Source: Bradyrhizobium cajani
Lineage (GTDB): Bacteria; Pseudomonadota; Alphaproteobacteria; Rhizobiales; Xanthobacteraceae
Assembly (NCBI RefSeq): GCF_009759665.1
Contig: NZ_WQNE01000022.1
Location: forward strand, 62,001 to 126,000
Direction of reading: 5' to 3'
Length of the DNA stretch: 64,000 nt
In this document: positions 43,473 through 52,371 of the stretch, in pieces
Layout: each line of letters starts with the position of its first letter
Position numbering within the stretch: position 1 is the first letter of the stretch
Notes under the pieces: generated by a model
Database searches by the model: none
Seen by the model: the letters and a program-made list of their open reading frames with translations, nothing else
What the model was told of the DNA's origin: nothing
Translations under genes and position numbers: made by a program

Positions 43473-44381
43473 ATGAAGAAGCTCGTTCAGGTGCTGGGAC
43501 TTCTCCCGGGACTGCTGGTCTCAGGACTGCTGGCCGTCAGTCCAACCCCCTCCGCGGCCGCCGACAGCCCGACGCTGGACAAGATCAAATCCAGCGGTGC
43601 GATCACCATCGGCTACCGTGAGGCGTCGATACCGTTCTCATATCTCGGCCCCGACCAGAAGCCTGTCGGCTTCTCGCTTGATCTCTGCGCGGCGATCGTC
43701 GATCGCATCAAGGAGGCGCTGAAGCTGCCCAATGTGAAGGTCAACTACACCCCGGTGAACTCCTCGAACCGGATTCCCCTGATCCAGAGCGGAACTGTCG
43801 ACATCGAGTGCGGCGGCACGGCAAACGACAGGAAGCGGCAGGAGCAGGTCTCATTCTCCGTTGCCACGTTCGTCAGCCAGCCGCGTTGGCTCGTCAAGGC
43901 GGATGGTCCGAAGACCGCGGCCGACCTCAAGGGCAAGACCGTCGTCGTGACCCAGGGCTCCAACGCCGTCGGGTTTGCCCAGGGCGTGAACGCAAAGGAG
44001 CAGCTCGGCTTCAACATCGTCCAGGCAAAAGACCATGCCGAGTCGTTTCTGATGCTGACCACCGGGCGCGCCTCGGCCTTCATGGAAGACGACATCCTTC
44101 TTGCCGGCCTCAAGGCTGCGGCGCCAAATCCCAATGCACTGACGTTCCTGCCGGAGGGATACGCCAAGATCTACTACGGGCTGATGTTCACCAAGGGTGA
44201 CGCCGGCTTCAAGGCGCTCGTTGACGACGTCCTGTCCAAGCAGATGGCATCGGGTCAATTCGAGAAGACCTATGTGAAGTGGTTCAACAGCCCGATTCCG
44301 CCGAAGGGCGAAAATCTCGCGTTTCCTCTCTCGGAGACGCTCAAGGACAGGATCGCGCATCCGAGCGACGCCGTCGACTGA
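43473..44381 (+). CDS. Amino acid ABC transporter substrate-binding protein (GltI-like)
   Basis: 302 residues with signal peptide (LGLLPGLLVSGLLAVSPTPSA) and a type II periplasmic-binding fold. The mature start GAITIGYREASIPFSYL, the ligand aspartate/glycine region GFSLDLCAAI, the IECGGTANDRKRQEQ block and the TQGSN motif all fit GltI-type glutamate/aspartate binding proteins. Start at 43473 follows ggaagg. It lies 29 bp after the PLP enzyme in the same operon; the true substrate may be an unusual amino acid. Confidence 0.92.
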   Translation: MKKLVQVLGLLPGLLVSGLLAVSPTPSAAADSPTLDKIKSSGAITIGYREASIPFSYLGPDQKPVGFSLDLCAAIVDRIKEALKLPNVKVNYTPVNSSNRIPLIQSGTVDIECGGTANDRKRQEQVSFSVATFVSQPRWLVKADGPKTAADLKGKTVVVTQGSNAVGFAQGVNAKEQLGFNIVQAKDHAESFLMLTTGRASAFMEDDILLAGLKAAAPNPNALTFLPEGYAKIYYGLMFTKGDAGFKALVDDVLSKQMASGQFEKTYVKWFNSPIPPKGENLAFPLSETLKDRIAHPSDAVD

Positions 44382-44437
44382 CGGCATCGCTCGGCTCTTG
44401 CAGGGCAATCCTCGTCCACACTTCCTGGAGGCTCGCG

Positions 44438-45229
44438 ATGTTCGGAGTGCTTTTTGAACAGACGGCGGACGGCCAGCGCTATATCGACTGGCTTCTGTCC
44501 GGTCTCGGTTGGACCCTGGCTCTGGCCTTCTTCGGTTGGTGGATCGCCTTCGGCATCGGCGTGATCGTCGGCGTCGGCCGCACAGTCCAGAATCGCTTCT
44601 TCTCGGTCCTGGCCCGGCTCTATGTCGAGATCTTCCGGAACATCCCCGTCCTGGTGCAGATGTTCCTCTGGTACTTCGTTCTCCCGGAGGTGGTGCCGAG
44701 CGCGCTCGGCGATGCCATCAAGCAGATTCCGCCGCCCTGGGCCTCGTTCTTCCCGGCACTTCTTTGCCTGGGACTCTACACCGCCGCCCGCATCGCCGAG
44801 CAGGTCCGGGCGGGAATCGAAGCGCTCCCACGAGGACAGATCGAGGCCGCGAGCGCCCTCGGCCTCGGCGGCTACCTCACCTATCGATATGTCATCGTGC
44901 CGCAGGCCTTGCGCCTGATCGTGCCGAGCCTCACCAGCGAGGTAATGGGCATCTACAAGAACACCTCCGTCGCTCTCACGATCGGCTTGATGGAGCTGAC
45001 CGCCCAGGCTCGTCAGATCAGCGAGGCCACGTTCCAGACATTCTCGGCATTTGGCGCGGCGACGATCATCTACCTTTGCCTGGCGCTGATCGCGTACCAA
45101 GCCATGACGTTCATCGACAAAGCCGTCCGGATTCCGGGCAGCAGCCCCGTCAAGCTCACTCCTGACCAGGATCTCGCTGCCGACATGCAGCAAGGCACCC
45201 TGCCCGGCGCCATGGAGGCTGTGAAATGA
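44438..45229 (+). CDS. Amino acid ABC transporter permease (GltJ-like)
   Basis: 263-residue HisM/GltJ-type inner-membrane permease with about five helices. The conserved EAA loop is EQVRAGIEALPRGQIEAASALGLGGYLTY (~125-153, by position), which docks on the ATPase. Start at 44438 is preceded by ctggagg; the frame is open further upstream but inside the previous gene. Its stop overlaps the next start by 4 bp. Confidence 0.92.
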   Translation: MFGVLFEQTADGQRYIDWLLSGLGWTLALAFFGWWIAFGIGVIVGVGRTVQNRFFSVLARLYVEIFRNIPVLVQMFLWYFVLPEVVPSALGDAIKQIPPPWASFFPALLCLGLYTAARIAEQVRAGIEALPRGQIEAASALGLGGYLTYRYVIVPQALRLIVPSLTSEVMGIYKNTSVALTIGLMELTAQARQISEATFQTFSAFGAATIIYLCLALIAYQAMTFIDKAVRIPGSSPVKLTPDQDLAADMQQGTLPGAMEAVK

Positions 45230-45918
45230 ACACCCTCGATTTCTCGATTCTCGCACAATCCTGGCCCTATCTCTGGTCGGGCCTGCTCTTCTCGCTGTCG
45301 CTCACGGCCGCCGCATTCGTCATCGGCATGGTTCTCGGCACCGGCCTTGCGCTGGTCCAGCACTTCGAGATTCCCGTGGTGGCCCAGATTGTCCGCGGCT
45401 ACGTTGCGGTCATCCGGTCGATCCCGCTGATCCTCGTCCTGTTCTGGTTCTTCTTCCTGGTGCCGATCGTGCTTGGGCACCTGAGCGGCAACGGGCGCCC
45501 GATTCCGATTGGCGCCACCTGGACGGCCTTCATCACCTTCGGATTGTTCGAGGCAGCCTATTACTCCGAGATCATCCGAGTCGGGCTGCGGGCGGTGAAC
45601 AAGGGTCAGTTCGAGGCCTGCCAGGCCCTCGCACTGTCCACCTACGACACCTATCGCCATATCGTCCTGCCGCAGGTCCTGCGCGTCGCCAGTCCGATCA
45701 TCCTGAGCCAGACCATCATCCTGTTTCAGGACACCTCCCTCGTCTACGTCCTTTCGCTGACGGATCTTCTGGGCGCCGCGTCGAAGCTCGCACAGCTCAA
45801 CGGACGGCTCGTCGAAATGTACCTCGTGGTCGCGGTGACATACCTCGCCATCAGCTCCGCGGCGTCCCAGTGCGTCGCAGCCCTTCGCAAACGATACGCT
45901 GTTGCCACATCTCGATAA
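45226..45918 (+). CDS. Amino acid ABC transporter permease (GltK-like)
   Basis: 230-residue second permease of the pair, beginning with ATGA shared with the stop of the first. The EAA loop is [30 protein letters not shown] (~124-153, by position). Helices are spaced as in HisQ/GltK. Ends 22 bp before the ATPase gene. Confidence 0.92.
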   Translation: MNTLDFSILAQSWPYLWSGLLFSLSLTAAAFVIGMVLGTGLALVQHFEIPVVAQIVRGYVAVIRSIPLILVLFWFFFLVPIVLGHLSGNGRPIPIGATWTAFITFGLFEAAYYSEIIRVGLRAVNKGQFEACQALALSTYDTYRHIVLPQVLRVASPIILSQTIILFQDTSLVYVLSLTDLLGAASKLAQLNGRLVEMYLVVAVTYLAISSAASQCVAALRKRYAVATSR

Positions 45919-45940
45919 CGCCTCGAATTGGGAGACGATC

Positions 45941-46708
45941 ATGCCTCAAGAGACTGTGAGCGATGCCGCAGCGGCCCCCTCAATCGTCATCGTCGAGAAT
46001 GTGATGAAGCGGTTCGGCGCATTCACCGCGCTGAACGACGTCAACCTCGCGGTCGGCAAGGGCGAGAAGATCGTGGTCTGCGGACCGTCCGGCTCCGGCA
46101 AGTCGACGCTGATCCGGTGCATCAACCATATCGAGAAGCACGACGGAGGCAGGATCATCGTCGACGGCGTCGAGCTGAGCCATCGCCTCGCCGACATCAA
46201 CAGCGTTCGCTGCGAGGTCGGGATGGTGTTTCAAAGCTTCAACCTGTTTCCGCACCTCACGGTCGCCGAGAACTGCATGCTGGCCCCGATGAAGGTCCGC
46301 GGCATTTCGCAGGTGGAGGCGCGCGACCGCGCACTCGGCTTGCTGCGGAAGGTCCGCATTCACGATCAGGCGGACAAATATCCCGCACAATTATCGGGAG
46401 GTCAGCAGCAGCGCGTCGCCATCGCGCGGGCCCTGTGCATGCAGCCCAAGATCATGCTGTTCGACGAACCGACATCCGCTCTCGACCCCGAGATGGTCAA
46501 GGAGGTGCTGGACACCATGGTCGAGCTGGCGCGAGAGGGAATGACGATGGTGTGCGTGACGCACGAGATGGGATTCGCCCGCGAGGTCGCCGATCGGGTC
46601 GTCTTCATGGATCGCGGCTGCATCATCGAGCAGGCAGACCCGGAAACATTCTTCCGGGCTCCTCGCACGGAACGGGCGAAGGGCTTCCTGAGCCAGATCA
46701 TTCACTAG
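45941..46708 (+). CDS. Amino acid ABC transporter ATP-binding protein (GltL-like)
   Basis: 255 residues. Walker [11 protein letters not shown]-loop [12 protein letters not shown], signature LSGGQQQR, Walker [15 protein letters not shown] and switch CVTHEMGFA are all intact and typical of polar-amino-acid importers. The start at 45941 has gggag upstream. Last gene of the operon; the hairpin at 46771 follows after 62 bp. Confidence 0.95.
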   Translation: MPQETVSDAAAAPSIVIVENVMKRFGAFTALNDVNLAVGKGEKIVVCGPSGSGKSTLIRCINHIEKHDGGRIIVDGVELSHRLADINSVRCEVGMVFQSFNLFPHLTVAENCMLAPMKVRGISQVEARDRALGLLRKVRIHDQADKYPAQLSGGQQQRVAIARALCMQPKIMLFDEPTSALDPEMVKEVLDTMVELAREGMTMVCVTHEMGFAREVADRVVFMDRGCIIEQADPETFFRAPRTERAKGFLSQIIH

Positions 46709-46770
46709 GGCCGCAATCGGCACGACTCGATCGAGCAAAGATGAAACTAGGCTCGGTCGGTTGTTGCGGG

Positions 46771-46799
46771 TTCACCTCTCCCCAACGGGGAGAGGTGAA
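46771..46799. terminator. 13-bp hairpin of family F between convergent units
   Basis: Arms ttcacctctcccc and ggggagaggtgaa around aac. It lies between the ABC operon and the convergent pilus genes, and its stem shares 12 bp with the hairpin at 60669. Confidence 0.65.
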
Positions 46800-46838
46800 C
46801 TCGCCGCTAGCATCGATTCAACCCAAACTCATACCGCT

Positions 46839-47477
46839 TTAGCAGCTCTTCTGCTGCAAATGCTGGATGCAGGTGCAGGTGGCCGTCGCCGGATATTTCA
46901 CGTCGTAATAGGGAAAGCCCGTGCCGTTCGTCGAGCAGCGCGGGAACAGGTAGTAGCTGTCGGACAGCTTCACGGTGCCGCTGATGGCGTAGCCGAGATT
47001 GGGCGTATAGTCGTAGGAGACCTCGGCGAGAATGAGCGAGATGTTGGCATTTTTGCCACCCGAGGTGAAGGATGACAGCGTCATCGGGTCACCCTTGTTT
47101 CTCGCCCCTGACGAACTGGTCGACTTGCTCCATTGCACCGTCGCAGTGCCGTTGCTGTCGGTCGAGACTTCCGAGACCGTGATCGTCATCAAGGAGGTGC
47201 TGCCGTTCTTGATGGGATACGGCGCCATGATGGCGCTCGCGGCCGCGAGAATGCCGTCCATCTGAGCCGCGGTAACGGCCGTATTCTGCGTGACCATGTC
47301 CGCGACACTGTGCGCGGTCGCGCTGACCTTGACGTTCATGGCGAGGCCGTTGCCGAGCTCGACGCCGCCGACATAGAGCAACAGCATGAACGGCGCGACA
47401 ATGGCGAACTCCGTCGCTGCAACGGCGCGGACATCGGTCAACAGGTGCCGGGCGCGGGACGACAGGGCGGCGATCAT
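46839..47477 (-). CDS. TadE/TadG-type pilus protein
   Basis: 212 residues with an N-terminal cytoplasmic stretch and a pseudopilin-like helix containing the TadE glutamate (ATEFAIVAPFMLLLYVGGVELGN, ~20-42, by position). The rest is an extracytoplasmic beta-rich, Ser/Thr/Gly-rich domain ending in a cysteine cluster (C-x-C-x(9)-C). It belongs to the TadE/F/G minor pseudopilin group of Flp pili. Its start codon shares one base with the stop of the upstream tad gene (TGATG), so the genes are coupled. Confidence 0.85.
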   Translation of the reverse strand: MIAALSSRARHLLTDVRAVAATEFAIVAPFMLLLYVGGVELGNGLAMNVKVSATAHSVADMVTQNTAVTAAQMDGILAAASAIMAPYPIKNGSTSLMTITVSEVSTDSNGTATVQWSKSTSSSGARNKGDPMTLSSFTSGGKNANISLILAEVSYDYTPNLGYAISGTVKLSDSYYLFPRCSTNGTGFPYYDVKYPATATCTCIQHLQQKSC

Positions 47478-48037
47478 CAGGTGGCTCCTGGCTCGTTCTG
47501 GAACGCGGCGGACGACATGATCAGCCGGTTGCCGTTGCCGAGGTTCGAGAGATTGAAACCGAGCGGTCCGAGCACCACCGGCCAGACGTACATGACGCGG
47601 AGAACGACGATATCGCCGGCATTGCCCGGATCGTAGCTCCAGGCATTGGTGACCGCGCCGGAGCCATTGAAGGTCAGGGTGGGCATAGCTGTATTCGCGG
47701 TAGACCAGGAATTGGCCACCTGCATGTCGACCATCAGTCCGCTACAATTGAACAGGATCACGATCTGATCGCAGACCTTCTGCTTGAACGCATCCTTCGT
47801 CATGTTCGCGGACTGAACCTGCCCGGTCATGACGAGGCGCGCCGACTGACGCACGATGGTTTCGAGCGTCTGCTGGGCGAAGAAGACCAGAAACGTCTGG
47901 ATGAGTGCGATGATGAGCGCGAGAAACGGCGCAGCGACAAGCGCGAATTCGACGGCCGTGGCACCCCTATCGTCCCGCGCGAAGGCAGCGCAGCGACTGC
48001 GGCGACGGTTCCTTGTTGCGACATCCGGACCGGTCAT
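47477..48037 (-). CDS. TadE-like pilus protein
   Basis: 186 residues. RDDRGATAVEFALVAAPFLALIIALIQ (~21-47, by position) is a strongly matching TadE-like pseudopilin N-terminus with the key glutamate after a V. The exposed domain holds two cysteines (KVCDQIVILFNCSG) that may form a disulfide, and ends with a hydrophobic patch. Member of a three-gene unit with the TadG gene upstream and another TadE/TadG gene downstream. Confidence 0.87.
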   Translation of the reverse strand: MTGPDVATRNRRRSRCAAFARDDRGATAVEFALVAAPFLALIIALIQTFLVFFAQQTLETIVRQSARLVMTGQVQSANMTKDAFKQKVCDQIVILFNCSGLMVDMQVANSWSTANTAMPTLTFNGSGAVTNAWSYDPGNAGDIVVLRVMYVWPVVLGPLGFNLSNLGNGNRLIMSSAAFQNEPGAT

Positions 48038-48047
48038 GATGGTTTCT

Positions 48048-49457
48048 CTACTGCACCAGGCTGGCGGTGCTTGACGCGACCTTGATGAACAGGTTCGTCA
48101 GCGCGGTGGAAATGTCGCCGCCGGTTTGAACGGCGGCATAGAAGCCGGGCGAGGCGCATGATTGGAGATTTTGCGCGATCTTGCCGGTCAAGGAGGTGGG
48201 CCCGTTGTACGGGTCGACCCAGGTCATGTACCAGCTGTTCGTGGTCGGGATATTGGGCGTCTTGAGTTGCAGGTATTCCGTGTAGAGGACCGCGATCTTG
48301 ATGCCCCGGTTCTTGATGGTCGTGCATATCGCCGTGTCGAGCGGCTGCTGGCATCGACTGTTGGAGGCGAAGGTCGCGTTGGGACAAGTTGCGGCGATCT
48401 TGTCTTCGAGACCGTCGGTGACAAGGAAGATCACCTCCTGTGGCGTGTCCCCTGCCGTGTTGCTGCCAAGGCCGGGGGTCGGCATGATATTGTTGAGGCT
48501 GGTGAGCGCGCCGGAGATATTTGTGCCATTGTCGGTCTTGCAGTTGGTCACAACAACGACGCAGTTCTGGTAGGCGACCGGCATCAGCGTGATGTTGGAA
48601 ACCTGCGTTCCGGCGCTGGTCGGGGTGGTCAGTGTCGCCAGCGTGTTCAAACCCAGGTCGAACGTATAGAGCGCCGCCTTGTAGGTGGTGTTGTTCAACG
48701 CCGCCATGCATTGCATGACGCCCCCCGAGACGCCCGACTGCGGGCAGTTCGACCATGTATTGAGCAGCTGGTTGACGGCACTCGTCACGAGATCGATTCG
48801 CAACGTGATATTTCTATTTCGTGCGATCGTGAGGTTGTCCTTGGTCCCGCCGTCGTGAGCGATGTTGGTTTCATGACAGGCGAAGCCGCAATTCTGCGAG
48901 GCCCCTGCAGACTGGTACGCGGGGGCGGTGTACTTGATGAGATTGGCGATGTCGGTCGCGGTCGCTCCGATCCCCATGGACGGCGAGTCATCCATCAGCA
49001 GATAGAAATTCATGTTGGGCGCGCTCGACGCCTTCGCCGTCGCCGAACCGTTGACCTGCCAGGTCTGCTTGCCGAGAACGCCGGGGAAATTGTTGATGGA
49101 TTGCGCGGTGTAGGAAACCGTGATGGTCCGCGCGAGGCCGGAGTCCACGATGTTGACTGTCGGCGTCGGGGTCGCCGAGAGCCCGGCAAGATTCGCCTTG
49201 GCGGCAAAGACGGCTTCCGCCGTCGCCTTGACGACCGCTTTGTCGGTCTGGGTCAGCATCGCCGGCCTCACGGCCGCGATCGCAGCCGCGTCCGCAGCGG
49301 CGTTCAACTGCTCCCGCTTACGCAAAGCCTGCGTGTAGTCGAGCGCCATCCCCAGAAGAAAGATGGTGGGGACCATCATCAGCGCGAAGATGACGGCGAC
49401 GTTGGCCTTCCGATCTGTCGCGAAACGTAGCACTACGCGGCGGAGCATGACCTTCAT
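48048..49457 (-). CDS. TadG-like pilus assembly protein with von Willebrand A domain
   Basis: 469 residues. After a cytoplasmic start, NVAVIFALMMVPTIFLLGMALDYTQA is a pseudopilin-like helix with the TadG-type pattern, followed by AAADAAAIAAV. The von Willebrand A domain contains a MIDAS-like motif, LLMDDSPSMG, with later D-G segments (LVTDGLEDK). Start at ATG 49457; upstream frame is not used. TadG proteins sit in the envelope and help surface display or adhesion. No secretion ATPase, prepilin peptidase or Flp major pilin gene is nearby. Confidence 0.88.
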   Translation of the reverse strand: MKVMLRRVVLRFATDRKANVAVIFALMMVPTIFLLGMALDYTQALRKREQLNAAADAAAIAAVRPAMLTQTDKAVVKATAEAVFAAKANLAGLSATPTPTVNIVDSGLARTITVSYTAQSINNFPGVLGKQTWQVNGSATAKASSAPNMNFYLLMDDSPSMGIGATATDIANLIKYTAPAYQSAGASQNCGFACHETNIAHDGGTKDNLTIARNRNITLRIDLVTSAVNQLLNTWSNCPQSGVSGGVMQCMAALNNTTYKAALYTFDLGLNTLATLTTPTSAGTQVSNITLMPVAYQNCVVVVTNCKTDNGTNISGALTSLNNIMPTPGLGSNTAGDTPQEVIFLVTDGLEDKIAATCPNATFASNSRCQQPLDTAICTTIKNRGIKIAVLYTEYLQLKTPNIPTTNSWYMTWVDPYNGPTSLTGKIAQNLQSCASPGFYAAVQTGGDISTALTNLFIKVASSTASLVQ

Positions 49458-49887
49458 CCTGGTGCCGTCGTTGCGGCAACGACCCTTCCCTGAGATCGAC
49501 GGAGGCCGTGCCGGGTTTGGCTCCCGACACTCGCCGTCATGCGCGGAATATGTGGATTGCCCTCTTAACCAACGCTTACGCGCCATCCACAAACATGGCG
49601 TGCGACGGATTGGGATGTGTCAAATCGAGAGAGCATCATTAATTTCTCTTAAACGCGATCGCGGAGATCGACGGTAAGAAGGGGTCCGCAGGCCCCGTTG
49701 CGGCCTCAGGGCCCCGGCCGCCGGGGGCCCCCCATCGGTCCTGCCGGCTGTGATCATGCGGCATCGGCCTTCCCCGGTTTCGGCCTTCGCTGGATATTGC
49801 CGTTAGACTCGACGGTGCAAACGTGGACAATGGCCGGAGCGCTTCGCGCGCTCAGTACACGCCAAGATGTGCTCAAGGGGAAACAAA
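49458..49887. other. 430-bp intergenic region with a very G+C-rich hairpin
   Basis: Divergent region between the tad unit and the GlcD-like gene. The only obvious structure is a G+C-only stem at about 49709-49730 (gggcccc facing ggggccc). No gene is supported here; an ORF on the minus strand at 49639-49830 has no family match. Confidence 0.5.
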
Positions 49888-51363
49888 ATGCCGGCTGCCA
49901 ATCCGTCGTCCCAACCCGCCATTCCGACCGCCCCCCTGACCGCCCAGATGCGCGATGCATTGCGCGCGATCGTGGGCGACAAGGGCCTGATCGAGGACGA
50001 CCACGGCAAGCAGCCGTTCGTGACGGACTGGCGTGGATTGCTGGTGGGCAGTGCCGGCGCCGTAGTTCGTCCAGGCAGCACCGAGGAAGTCTCGAAGGTG
50101 GTCCGGCTTTGCCATGAGCACGGCGTCGCCATCGTGCCGCAGGGCGGCAACACCGGTCTGATGGGCGGGGCCACGCCCTGGCCAGCGCACACCGGCATCG
50201 TGCTGTCGCTCGGCCGCATGAACCGCGTCCTCGACGTCGATCCCGTCGGATACGCGATGACGGTCGAGGCCGGCTGCGTCCTCCAAACGCTTCAGGAGAC
50301 CGCGGCCGAGCATGACAGGTTCCTGCCCCTCAGCCTTGGCGCCCAGGGCTCGTGCATGATCGGCGGCAATCTGTCGACCAACGCCGGCGGCGTGCAGGTG
50401 CTCCGTTACGGCAATGCCCGCAATCTCGTGCTGGGGCTCGAGGTCGTCCTGGCCAACGGCGACGTCTGGGACGGATTGCGCGCGCTCAAGAAGGACAACA
50501 CGGGCTACGACCTCAAGCACCTCTTCATGGGCGCCGAAGGCACCCTGGGCATCATCACCAAGGCTGTCCTCAAGCTATGGCCGGCGCCCAAGGACGTCAG
50601 CACGGCATGGCTGGCTGTCCGGGATCCACGCGCGGCCCTGGAGATCCTGTCCGAGGCGCATGCGGCGTCCGAGGACAATGTCGGCTCCTGCGAGCTGATG
50701 AGCCGCGCCGCCATCGACATGATATTGCGCCATATTCCCGGCACCCAGGATCCGCTCAAGGCGGACACGCAATGGTACCTCCTGCTTGAATGGTCGTCCT
50801 CGCGGGCGCGCCAGGATGGGGCCGAGGGCATGTCCGAGAAAATGGAGCAGTTTCTGGCCGATCAGCTCGAGGCCGGCCGCGTGCTCGATGCGGTGATCGC
50901 GCACACGGTCAGCCAAACGCGGAACATGTGGCGCATCCGGGAAGGCTCAGCCGAGGCCTCCCGGGCCGAGGGACCGGGTATGAGCTTTGACGTGTCGGTG
51001 GCGATCTCCAGGATTCCGGAGTTCATCGACAAGGGGCTCAAGGCCGTGCTCGACATTCTCCCGACCATCAGGCCCTATCCGCTCGGGCACATCGGCGACG
51101 GCAATCTGCATTTTTCGTTCATGGGGCCCAAGGGCATGGATCAGCAGACGCTGACCCAATACAAGCCCGCCATCACCCGGGCCGTGAACGATCTCGTCAC
51201 CTCCATGGGCGGCTCGATCTCGGCGGAGCATGGCATCGGCATCGACAAGCTCGACGAGCTCAGTCACTACCGGTCGAAGACCGAGCTCGACATCATGCGA
51301 ACCATCAAGCGCGCGCTCGATCCGCAGAACATCATGAATCCCGGCAAGGTGCTGCGGCTTTAA
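49888..51363 (+). CDS. FAD-binding oxidoreductase, GlcD / D-2-hydroxyacid dehydrogenase-like
   Basis: 491-residue flavoprotein of the VAO/PCMH family (glycolate oxidase GlcD, D-lactate and D-2-hydroxyglutarate dehydrogenases). FAD contact: VPQGGNTGLMGGATP (~85-99), GLIITK-type cap, and C-terminal HIGDGNLHFSF plus SAEHGIGIDKL. No iron-sulfur partner gene is adjacent, so it is probably a single-subunit D-2-hydroxyacid dehydrogenase. ATG 49888 is preferred because aagggg precedes it; the frame extends to 49867. Confidence 0.92.
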   Translation: MPAANPSSQPAIPTAPLTAQMRDALRAIVGDKGLIEDDHGKQPFVTDWRGLLVGSAGAVVRPGSTEEVSKVVRLCHEHGVAIVPQGGNTGLMGGATPWPAHTGIVLSLGRMNRVLDVDPVGYAMTVEAGCVLQTLQETAAEHDRFLPLSLGAQGSCMIGGNLSTNAGGVQVLRYGNARNLVLGLEVVLANGDVWDGLRALKKDNTGYDLKHLFMGAEGTLGIITKAVLKLWPAPKDVSTAWLAVRDPRAALEILSEAHAASEDNVGSCELMSRAAIDMILRHIPGTQDPLKADTQWYLLLEWSSSRARQDGAEGMSEKMEQFLADQLEAGRVLDAVIAHTVSQTRNMWRIREGSAEASRAEGPGMSFDVSVAISRIPEFIDKGLKAVLDILPTIRPYPLGHIGDGNLHFSFMGPKGMDQQTLTQYKPAITRAVNDLVTSMGGSISAEHGIGIDKLDELSHYRSKTELDIMRTIKRALDPQNIMNPGKVLRL

Positions 51364-51390
51364 TCGACGCCGGGCAATTCCGCCGTTTTC

Positions 51391-51927
51391 TCAGCCGCGC
51401 GGGTTGACGACGGTGTAGCCCCGCAGCGAGCGCGCATGCATTCGCGTCGCACGGCCGCCCGAGTTGGCGTCATACGCCATCCACATGTCGCCGCCGAGAT
51501 GCTGCTCCAGGACGAAGACGTGCCCGCGCCGGGCCGCGACCATTCCGGGTGCCGGCGAGGCGCGCGGAAACCGCAGCCAGTTGGCCGCGAGGTTCAATTC
51601 CGGGACCACACGACCGAACACGCGCAGAGCTGCGCCGCAGCCGCAGAAGGATGAGGGACAACCGGCCGGCCGACCGCCAATGACGCGGGCGCCGGCGATG
51701 CTCGTCGTCGTGGCCGCGCCACCGACATCGGTCACCGTCAGCTGCGCCGAGCGATAGGCTTGCAATGGGTGCCGGGGGCCCCGCTCGCGACGCGTCTGCG
51801 AATACGAGAAGTCGCAGGGCATGGTGACGTTGCATTCAGGGGCTTGAACCGTGCGATAGGGACGCGCTTCCGAGGCAACAGAACTAACGATAACGACAAC
51901 GCACGCAGAAACTACTCGCTTGATCAT
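51391..51927 (-). CDS. Secreted protein of unknown function
   Basis: 178 residues with a signal peptide (MIKRVVSACVVVIVSSVASEA). The mature part holds CSSFCGCGAALRVFG-like cysteines (four within ~25 residues) and a C-terminal segment GHVFVLEQHLGGDMWMAYDANSGGRATRMH that resembles the tail of CHAP- or NlpC-like secreted proteins, but the N-terminal catalytic cysteine of those domains is not visible. The long upstream frame to 52122 is a spurious extension. Convergent with the GlcD-like gene, 27 bp apart. Confidence 0.7.
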   Translation of the reverse strand: MIKRVVSACVVVIVSSVASEARPYRTVQAPECNVTMPCDFSYSQTRRERGPRHPLQAYRSAQLTVTDVGGAATTTSIAGARVIGGRPAGCPSSFCGCGAALRVFGRVVPELNLAANWLRFPRASPAPGMVAARRGHVFVLEQHLGGDMWMAYDANSGGRATRMHARSLRGYTVVNPRG

Positions 51928-52173
51928 TGCAGGACTCCGGCTGGAGGGCCTGCCCCGGAGGAGGAACCAATATTGATTTGGCCGAAATGGGCCCGAAGGG
52001 CGGCGGAAAATGGCAGCATTGCGGACTGGCCCGCGCAATCGCCGTAGCCCACGCGTAGCGACCGCGATGATTAACTCGCGGAGAACGAAATGGCGCGTCG
52101 TCGAAAACCGAGATCTGACCACGTGCGCATCAGCTACGACTATGTGGCCGCAAACCGCGGTCAGGCGTCCCGG

Positions 52174-52311
52174 TCAGCGCTCCGGCGCGCGCGGAATCTC
52201 CCATCGCTCGAGGCGATCGATTGACGCCTGCCGCTCGTGCTGGCTCAGCCAAATCGTGAGGAGAACCAACGCGCCGGCGAGAGCGCCGATCCCGAAATAC
52301 AGGCTCCTCAT
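52174..52311 (-). CDS. 45-residue single-span membrane protein
   Basis: Too short for the usual ORF cutoffs. It starts MRSLYFGIGALAGALVLLTI, so residues ~4-23 form one membrane helix, followed by a polar, charged tail (QHERQASIDRLERWE) ending in PRAPER. The frame is ATG to TGA without alternative starts, and codons look native. It lies between the secreted-protein gene and the carboxyltransferase gene on the same strand. I do not know the function. Confidence 0.55.
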   Translation of the reverse strand: MRSLYFGIGALAGALVLLTIWLSQHERQASIDRLERWEIPRAPER

Positions 52312-52371
52312 GCGCGGTGAATGCGGCGCGCGGAGAAAGGTTCCCCGCCTGGCGCTCGCAGGACGGCCGAG

